Source: Conoideocrella luteorostrata (Eukaryota > Ascomycota > Sordariomycetes > Hypocreales > Clavicipitaceae). From it: a stretch of DNA of 14,967 nt. Below are positions 8,587 to 14,967 of the stretch, in pieces; position 1 is the first letter of the stretch; each line of letters starts with the position of its first letter. The DNA lies in NCBI GenBank assembly GCA_032433595.1, contig JASWJB010000578.1, positions 1 through 14,967 of the forward strand, written 5' to 3'. The position numbers were made by a program, and so were the translations under genes. The notes beneath the pieces were generated by a model that saw only the letters and a program-made list of their open reading frames with translations, was not told the DNA's origin and did not search any database.

Positions 8587-10630
8587 ATGTCTTCCTCGAA
8601 CGAGCCCGAAAACTTCAGGGGATACAGCACGTACGGCACAATGGACCAGCCTTCTTCTAATCAGACGCCTGGGAATAGGAGCGAAAATATTCACCAGCCA
8701 CCATCCCAGGATGGTTCAGAGTCAGACAGGAAGGATCCGCGAGTGTCAGAGCACACTCGCGAACATGGCACTTCATCACCACCAATACCAGACGTGGAAG
8801 TAGCCCCAATGAGCACCAAAAAAGCACTCTGGGCCTGGTTGATTCTATGTTTTTCTGTAAGCTCCCCCGTATCAATCTTCGATGCTGCGAGCAGCAGCCT
8901 AATATGATGTGTCCAATCACGCAGACCGGACCGACGAATGGCATGGTCAGCCAGTATGTGACGGCAAGTATTCAATCGGCAGCGAATGCTGTAGGGAATA
9001 TTCCTGGCACGAATAAGCCTTGCGCTCGGAGAGGCGTCATCAAGTGCGTTGTGAAATTAGGAGGTCGAGATGTCGACTACCTCAGCTATCTGTAAGTCGC
9101 ACCGTCTGTCACAAGGCAAAATAAAACAGTGCGCAATCCCTTTTTGCCAGTGACCGTCGCTGGGCCTAACAGAGCCACAGGCTGTACTTGAGGTCCATCA
9201 GTCGAGCAACCGAAGGAGTCGTCTCAATCTTGGCATCCGGGTTGGCAGATTTCTCCGACTACCGCAAGACCATGATGATGTGCTCCATCTATCTCTTTGG
9301 CGCTCTGGCTCTCCCTTTCGCTGGCTTGACCGGGAACGACTACAGCCACCTGAATGCTTTGTCCGCTCTTTACGTCATCATTTCCACCGTCTCGGGCGTT
9401 TACACCGTGATCGAAGCTTCCTATATTCCCATCTTTATGAGGTCTGTGGGCTGGTTCAGTAAGCGGGCGAGGCTGCAGGACGAGGAAACAAGAGGCACCT
9501 CAGACAACAAAGCCTGGATGCAGGGAAGTATGGTTAGCGTTCTTGGTCTGGTTTCCGGCAATCTGGGAGCTATTGTTGCGCTTCTAATTGGAGTCATCAT
9601 CACATACTCGCGAGGCAGTTATGTAACGGAGGGATACTTCAAGTCAGTGGCACGTCTAAGCGCAACAGGCGAGTAGAAACTAATTCGGCGCCTTCTATAG
9701 CTTTCTGCTTGCAGTTACCGTTGGCGGCTGCCTCACAAGTACGACTTTCTCGGTCCAGCGACCATGATGGCAAAATGCCCTGCTAACTCTTTTCGCAGTC
9801 CTCTGTGCGGCCGTCGGCCACATTCTCTTACCTAATGTTCCCGGAGCGGAGCGCCCCAAGGACAAAAGCATAGTTTTGCTTCCTCTTCGCACTTGTAAGC
9901 AAAGACAACAATAAAGCAGCCTGTGGCAATACTAACATAGTACACTTTTTTTTTTTCAGGGCTCAAACTTCTCAGCTCCATACGCCGCTACCCGAACGCG
10001 TTCAAGCTCTGCATAGGATGGGTGCTCTGGAACACCGGCTACAGCAACTTCCTCCAGCTCATCGGCGCGCTCTTCCTCGAGACAAGCGGCATCCAACGAG
10101 GCAGCAGCGTCTACACAGTATACTCATTCACGATGGTCGTTTTTGCATGCATAGGCTCCCTCAGCTGGCTCTTCAGTTTCCGCCGCACAAAACTCCACAT
10201 CAAGAAATGGGCCTACATTTTCCTCGCCGTCAACACCCTCTGCGTCTTCTGGGGCTGCATTGGCATCAGTGACAACGTCACCATTGGCTACAAGCACCAG
10301 GCCGAATTTTGGGTCTCTCAGGCTTTGTTCATGAGTACGAGTAGTGCGCTGCGGTCGCTCAACCGTGTTCTCTACGCGTCGCTCATTCCGAAGGGTTCTG
10401 AGGCGGCTTTCTTTGGACTGGAGATTACGCTCGACCTGGCTACGGGGTGGATCAATCCTCTGGTGCAGGGGGCGATTCAGGATAGAACGCATAATCTGCG
10501 GTTTCCCATGCTTCCGAATCTTTTGCTTATGCTGATTGCGTTGGGGTTGTACTTTTGGACGGATATTGACCAGGGCATGCGGGATGCTGAAACGCCTCTG
10601 GCCGAGACCGTAGTTGCAACTCACGAGTAG
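8587..10630 (+). CDS. Atg22-like vacuolar amino-acid effluxer
   Basis: Six exons join to 567 residues: 8587-8856, 8925-9091, 9181-9642, 9701-9738, 9799-9894 and 9960-10630. After a polar N-terminus (1-78) and a first membrane segment (ALWAWLILCFS), family motifs run in order: TGPTNGMVSQYVTASIQ (91-107), GTNKPCARRG, GGRDVDYLSYLLYLRSIS across the second splice junction, LADFSDYRK, an interrupted luminal loop, GYFNFLLAVTVGGCLT across the third, and FFGLEITLDLATGWINPLVQG (about 495-515). These identify the Atg22 family of the major facilitator superfamily. Yeast Atg22 returns amino acids from the vacuole to the cytosol after autophagy. The 38-base exon and phase-2 donors (GTCAGT at 9643) were set by frame and conservation. 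Filamentous fungi often have several paralogs; this one sits in a biosynthetic cluster and may move a precursor or product, which is inference. Confidence 0.87.
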
Positions 10631-11129
10631 TGGTCCTTGCACGTAAACATACACAAAAATCGAGTCCATAGCAGTCATGATCTAGATTATACAATACCCG
10701 AGCATACGTCAACAAGTTAAATTCTCTTTTTTTTTTCCCCGCTTATCATAATGCATGACAGCCAATGTTGACAGCAAGGACTGAAAGAATAACGCATTTC
10801 AATTTCACAAATCACTATGAACTCTAGCTAAAACTTCCCGTTCACGCCGTCATTCATTCGTTCATTCATTCATTCATCTCTCAGATAAAGTCCGAAACGT
10901 TATAATGAGCGATTTATGTGACTTTGAAGCAGAAAGTTTCCCACGGAGCAGCTTCTGCTCATAATTCATTTCTTGTTCGCCACAGACGATGAAATCAGCA
11001 AAACATGCTGTAATTTTAAGGAATGTCCTAAGTCCCTGGTTGCATAATCAACACGCTCCGCTATCACGATTAACACCTATAAACCCCCCAAAAACAGAAG
11101 AAAAAAATTGAACGACAAAATATTAGAAA
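10631..11129. other. 3' intergenic region between convergent genes
   Basis: Both the Atg22-like gene (+) and the isocyanide synthase gene (-) end here. It is AT-rich and contains an ATTC tetranucleotide repeat and short T and A runs, as expected of fungal 3' flanks. No gene is visible in it. Confidence 0.6.
10851..10877. repeat. CATT/ATTC tetranucleotide repeat
   Basis: About seven CATT units with one G interruption lie in the intergenic space between two gene ends. It is a simple microsatellite. Confidence 0.8.
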
Positions 11130-13005
11130 TCAAGCAGTCTTGCGCACTTGCCTCAAATACACATACTCTCCTTGGTCGGCCGTCACGACCACCCTGCCCG
11201 TAAATTCGTCAGATGAGAGCGCCGAATGCGCCACGCTCGACTTTGTGATGTACAAATCCGAGTAGCCTTCAATCTGGACGACGCAATTGTGCCACGGGGT
11301 AGGCACATGAAGCTTATCGCAGGACTGCACGTCCTTTCCATTCGGCGGGAGGACATCCGTGGGAAGAACGCCCCTGCCAAGCATTTGAATGCCAAACTTT
11401 GGGCCGGCATTGTCGTGCCTATATATAGTCGGTGTGTTAGCGAGCTTTTTTAAAAATAAAAATAATAAAACAAGAAAGCAGATGGAATGGAATTTATCAC
11501 ACCACTTGTTGTGTGAGGAACAGTTTAAAAGTTGGCACAGAGCGAAAGACTTACGCATGGATCGACAGACGAACGTGATGCGGAAACAGCATCTGCACCA
11601 AGTTGGAGTAGGCTTGGTTCCGCTATACTTCATGTTAGTGCAGTGAACAGTGTCGCGGATCATTGCATTGGCCATACCTGGATCATCTCAAAGGCCACTT
11701 TGGCAGACTTCTTCCTCAGCTGCGTGCGGCTCAGGTGGCTCGTGTACTTGTTCGTAGTGAGGTCCTCCAGCATGAACTTGGAGAAGCCTCTATATAAGGC
11801 AACCATGCTGGCATCCTGCGCCGACAGGATGCTCCTCAGCTCGGCGCTGTCCAGCTGGAAGCCCTCGGTGAGGATTTTGCGGCAAACCTCGGCCTCATCC
11901 GTCATGGCAGTCGGGATGTGGTGCTCGAGTTCGGGGAGAACCTTCTCTACCTCTAGCTGCTCACGGAGGTTCTTCTTGTCGTAGGAGCCAAACAGCTCCG
12001 GGAGGGATCTGAATCCGATCCTGTCCTTGCCGCCGCCTCTGAGCTGCACGATCTTGCGGTTCATCGCTTGGAGCTGCGCCCCGTACGTGTCGACCACATC
12101 GTCATCAACACCAACTGTCGAGGCGGTTAGCGAACATTCAATTTTTCACGCTGCCAAGGCATCCCTCAGAAGGGTTTTAATTTTGTTTTATTATTTTTTT
12201 TGGGTTGGGATCACTCACTGCAATCACTGAAGACGTGGCCGTCGCTGATGACCCAGAGCTTGGCGCCGGGCTCGTACAGCGCCTCAATAGCCTGCACAAA
12301 GGCGTGCATGTTCGACAGCGCGAGGTATTCCCCGCGGTCTGGGGCCGTGGTCAAGACCTTCCCGGTGCACGAGGACTTGCACGGGAACGCAGGGAGGCAG
12401 AACTCGATCATCTTGCCTCTGGATGTGAAGGAACTGACGCTCTCGCGGAACACCTCGCGTCCGCCCTGGAACCACTTGTCGTTCTTGGACGCATATCGGA
12501 GGCTGTGGTCAAAGAGATCGACAATAGCCTCGGTGGTGGCTCTGACATCAATACGCTGGAGCAGGCCCTTGTCCACAGTCGTGTCAACGCGCAGGGCAGA
12601 GAGCACCAGGGACGAAAAGAAGAGGTCGAGCTCCTCGTCCTCCGGCGTCGGCTCGTCGGGCTGCGCGCGGAGGACGATGCCAACGACCTGCTTGGCTGAC
12701 GGCTTGAGCGTCTCAAAGACCGAATAATAACTTTCTTCAGCGGTAGAAGGGGCTTGGCCGCCGTGGCTGCCGTCGGTCACGTCAAGCCCTTGCTCCACCC
12801 GAACCGTTGTTTGTGACGGGCGGTTCGGGTATGCATTGTAACATTGGTTCTGCAGCACTTGGGGCCGGACCTGAGACCATTTGGCCTCGAGCTGGGCCTT
12901 GGCCGGGCCGAAGCAGTGAACGAGATCACCGCAGGCATGTCGGACAAAGCCTGCAACAAACCGTTTGTGTATAGATGGCTTGGATGTCGAAGGATAGGAA
13001 TGCAT
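11130..13005 (-). CDS. Isocyanide synthase, DIT1/PvcA family
   Basis: Read on the minus strand, four exons join to 526 residues: 13005-12219, 12114-11678, 11622-11555 and 11418-11130. The core matches the pyoverdine/dityrosine biosynthesis family: KMIEFCLPAFPCKSS (199-212), a TTAPDRGEYLAL segment, LWVISDGHVFSDCIGVDDDVVDTYG (from 250, across the first splice junction), RNQAYSNLVQMLFPHHVRLSIHAHDNAGPKFGI (from 409, across the third) and a C-terminal beta-rich domain with PTPWHNCVVQ. Family members make an isonitrile on an amino acid (bacterial PvcA from tyrosine; fungal synthases from amino acids such as valine or tryptophan), while yeast Dit1 acts on tyrosine for the spore wall. There is no attached domain, as in the single-domain type. 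It is divergent from the DIT2-like P450. Substrate cannot be read from the sequence. Branch sites (GCTAAC, CACTAAC) support the introns. Confidence 0.9.
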
Positions 13006-13220
13006 GGTGCTTTGATGGGATGGGGGCAGTCTGTTGAGACGAGAACCACGAAATATCTTTGGATTTGTTGGAAGGGAAGAAGCAGAAAAGTTTGGTTTTC
13101 ACTCACGAAAAAGTAGTTTGGAGTGAAGAGGGGGGAATTCTTAGAGTGAAATATTGCTACAGTTTCTTGTGTTTGTTTTGTATCTTGCTCTCTTCCCATC
13201 AACCTCTTGCCCACGAGCCA

Positions 13221-13230
13221 GTTTATATAA
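13221..13230 (-). promoter_or_regulatory. TATA box of the isocyanide synthase gene
   Basis: On the minus strand this reads TTATATAAAC. It lies about 216 bases upstream of the synthase ATG at 13005, implying a long leader. Confidence 0.5.
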
Positions 13231-13256
13231 GCTGACGGATGGTATAAGCCGTCAGC
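13231..13256. promoter_or_regulatory. Perfect 8+8 bp inverted repeat next to the TATA box
   Basis: GCTGACGG (13231-13238) and its exact complement CCGTCAGC (13249-13256) flank a 10-base spacer. The element starts directly at the upstream edge of the synthase TATA box. This is the geometry of a dimeric transcription-factor site. The right arm runs into a short GCCA repeat (to about 13266). Confidence 0.5.
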
Positions 13257-13765
13257 CAGCCAGCCAAGCAGTCGGTCGACGCCAACGGGCAGAACCCAAA
13301 AAAAAAAACAAGGGTCTCACCATAATCACCCGATGACACTCCCCTCTCTGCCTCTCTGTCTCTCTATTTTCGTCGCATACCCCCTTTGTCAAAATAACTT
13401 CACGCGAGTACCAGATACATGCTCACTATAGGCTCGATGCCGAGTTGGGCCGGAAGTGATCAGCTTCGGCTTAGCGCGGCGGCATTTGCGCAAGTATTCT
13501 CTCCTTGCGGAGTGGACTGCCCCATCCTCCATCGTCACTCATCCTCATGTACTTCGGGCGGGCTGAAAGGATCAGCGAGGCTAGAAAGGGACGGAATTGA
13601 ACAAGCAGGGCGCCGAGAGAAATTGTCGGAGCGATCTGACGCTTTCTCGCGTCACCTTGTGTCATCTCTCTGCTGGCCCGCGTCGCCGCCTCGTTGTTCG
13701 TTGTTGGGGTCCTCCTGCGTGGGTTGTTCTGTTTCTCCGCCCTCGCCCAGTTATGGCGACTCGCA

Positions 13766-13820
13766 TGACATGGCATGGCATGGCCTGCACTGCTCTGCTC
13801 TGCACTGCTCTGCTCTGCAT
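13766..13820. repeat. Pentamer array, 11 TGNNN units
   Basis: Read in steps of five, the units are TGACA, TGGCA twice, TGGCC, TGCAC, TGCTC twice, TGCAC, TGCTC twice and TGCAT. A 15-base unit (TGCACTGCTCTGCTC) is present twice in tandem. It lies in the shared promoter region of the two enzyme genes. Confidence 0.8.
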
Positions 13821-14040
13821 CAGCGTGCTTACATCTGCGTGTCTGCAGCATGACATAGCACAGCATTAATCTCCAATGGCATGTCGTCAATGTTGTGTTA
13901 CCACACGGCGCCGTATAGAAACGCTGCCTCGTTATAGTCTCAGCCACCCCTCGCGAGCCCGCCCGCAGCACCAACGGACTAAACGAGCTTGGAGTTTGGC
14001 GTCATACGGCGTATTTTTTTTATTTTATTTTTCCCCGTGA

Positions 14041-14050
14041 GCTATATATC
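14041..14050 (+). promoter_or_regulatory. TATA-like site on the P450 side
   Basis: GCTATATATC lies about 290 bases upstream of the P450 ATG. It would imply a leader of roughly 250 bases that contains the poly-C run. Confidence 0.35.
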
Positions 14051-14197
14051 GTATCAACGGCTCCAATTGTACTCCTCAATGACGTGTGCATGACGGAGCA
14101 ACTATCGGTATAGATGAAGCCTTAATTGGGGGGCTTGTTCTTGTTCTTGGTCTTGGTCCAGAGCCGTTACTACATACGTGCCGTGGTTTTTGAATAT

Positions 14198-14217
14198 CCC
14201 CCCCCCCCCCCCCCCCC
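14198..14217. repeat. Poly-C run of 20
   Basis: Twenty consecutive C lie 117 bases before the P450 ATG, probably in its leader. Run length in the assembly may be unreliable. Confidence 0.85.
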
Positions 14218-14334
14218 TTCCTTCACCTGTGTGCCGCACATAGATGCCCCTTCATGGGATCTTGGTGACCAAAACAAGCAAAGCAAAAGCAAACAAACGA
14301 CAGCACAAACTAAAACAAAAAAAAAACTGGAGAG

Positions 14335-14916
14335 ATGTTTCTCGTCGCAGCTTCTGGCCTTGCCCTCCTGGGGGCATGCATCCTCGCCCTCCTCAGCTAC
14401 TTCCTGTTCCCGTTGAGAGAAGTCCGCGGGATACCTACCATCCCGTTCTGGGTGGCTCTGCTGTCGCTCGTAAAGGACGTCGACCAGCAGGACCTCTTTA
14501 CGGAATACATTGACCAGCCGCTGAGGAAACACGGGGCCGTGAAGCTCTTCTTCGCTGCGCAGTGGAACGTGCTGGTCCACCGCCCAGCGTACATTGCCGA
14601 GATCTTCAAGCACGAAAACATCTACCAGAAGAGCGGGAACCAGAAGAAGATCCCCCACAGTGTGCTGGCCTCGTTCCTGGGCGACAACATCATCTCGAGC
14701 CACGGCGAGACATGGAAGGCCTACCAGCAGGTCATCAAGCCCGGTCTGCAGGCCAGCCCTGATCTGAGCGTCTTGCTTGCCAACGCCCACAAGCTGCGCA
14801 ACATCCTCGTCGAGGCGCAGGCGCAGACTCCCCATCGCGGAATTGGTATCCAGTCCAGCATACAGAGATACACGATTGCGAACTTTGCTCAGGTCAACTT
14901 CCAAGTTGACTTTGGG
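14335..14916 (+). CDS. Cytochrome P450, CYP56/DIT2-like, first exon (partial)
   Basis: The ATG at 14335 begins a 194-residue first exon that ends in phase 0 at a GTGAGT donor (14917); the rest lies beyond the window. Residues 3-25 form an N-terminal membrane anchor typical of an ER-bound P450. The sequence then shows the proline-containing hinge RGIPTIPFW, HGAVKLFFAAQWNVLVHRP (66-84), NIYQKSGNQKKIPHSVLASF (95-114), GDNIISSHGETWKAY and IKPGLQ, which together are characteristic of the CYP56 group of yeast Dit2. Dit2 couples N-formyl tyrosines into dityrosine. The heme-binding Cys loop and ExxR are not in this exon. In the C-helix the usual WxxxR appears as W127..Q131, so the Arg is replaced. 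It is divergent from the DIT1-like synthase, as in yeast. The 244-codon frame on the opposite strand is a shadow. Confidence 0.85.
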
Positions 14917-14940
14917 GTGAGTGCTGGCTTTTTTTCCCTT

Positions 14941-14958
14941 CCCCCCCCCCCCCCCCCC
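14941..14958. repeat. Poly-C run of 18 in P450 intron
   Basis: Eighteen C follow a T-rich stretch shortly after the donor of the first P450 intron. With the run in the leader it makes two long C tracts at this gene. Confidence 0.85.
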
Positions 14959-14967
14959 TCCCTCTTC

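Larger units (their letters stand above)
13006..14334. promoter_or_regulatory. Divergent promoter region, isocyanide synthase and P450
   Basis: This 1.33-kb region separates the two head-to-head enzyme genes. From the synthase side it holds a TATA box and an adjoining inverted repeat (13221-13256), a CT-rich block (about 13340-13370), a pentamer array (13766-13820), a TATA-like GCTATATATC (14041-14050) on the P450 side, and a 20-C run (14198-14217). The open frames in it (for example 13419-13853 and 13471-13974 minus) have no family resemblance and are not called. Confidence 0.6.

Noticed and set aside
10124..10678. 184-codon minus-strand frame
   Set aside because: It overlaps the well-conserved last exon of the Atg22-like gene in antisense.
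12200..12727. Two plus-strand frames of 164-175 codons
   Set aside because: They lie antisense to the conserved isocyanide synthase exon and look like shadows.
13419..13974. Open frames on both strands in the enzyme promoter region
   Set aside because: They are Ser/Cys-rich low-complexity translations, partly made by the pentamer array, without introns, domains or signal peptide.
14170..14904. 244-codon open frame on the minus strand
   Set aside because: It is the reverse of the P450 exon, has no family resemblance, and arises from GC-rich codon use.
1..14967. tRNA, rRNA or intact transposon
   Set aside because: No cloverleaf with tRNA box motifs, no rRNA-like stretch, and no transposase or reverse-transcriptase motif was seen by eye on either strand.

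Overview
The window looks like nuclear DNA of a filamentous ascomycete, probably Pezizomycotina. The genes carry many short introns (about 55-150 nt, mostly GT..AG with CTAAC/CTGAC-like branch sites). Leaders are pyrimidine-rich, homopolymer and microsatellite runs are frequent, and every recognisable gene belongs to a fungal family. Enterotoxin-A-like ADP-ribosyltransferases plus cysteine-rich secreted proteins are common in insect- and plant-associated Hypocreales. That placement is inference, not proof.

Left part (1-5072), accessory-looking. Positions 1-1041 are gene-poor and partly AT/TA-rich. They include a short broken remnant (about 118-210) resembling the ADP-ribosyltransferase gene next door. 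On the minus strand, 1042-2115 encodes a secreted, heat-labile-enterotoxin-A-like mono-ADP-ribosyltransferase. On the plus strand, 3045-4071 is a six-exon gene for a small secreted protein built of two tandem 8-cysteine modules and containing a 12-nt micro-exon. At 4632-5072 (+) there is a compact, unrecognised 146-residue protein.

Right part (5416-14967): a probable isocyanide-synthase / dityrosine-type biosynthetic cluster. In order it holds a DHA1 (QDR/DTR1-like) MFS transporter (-), an Atg22-like vacuolar effluxer (+), a DIT1/PvcA-type isocyanide synthase (-), and the first exon of a CYP56/DIT2-like cytochrome P450 (+) that runs off the right edge. In budding yeast DIT1 and DIT2 are also divergent, and DTR1 is a DHA1 exporter of the dityrosine precursor. 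The layout therefore suggests synthesis of an amino-acid-derived isocyanide or formyl product by the DIT1-like enzyme, oxidation or coupling by the P450, export by the MFS protein, and perhaps precursor supply from the vacuole by the Atg22-like protein. The pathway product is not determined by the sequence.

The two head-to-head intergenic regions (7452-8586 and 13006-14334) are likely shared promoters. The second carries a perfect 8+8 bp inverted repeat abutting a TATA box just upstream of the synthase. The first carries four tandem TCAGC units. All exon models were made by eye from splice signals, frame continuity and family conservation; none is backed by transcripts.
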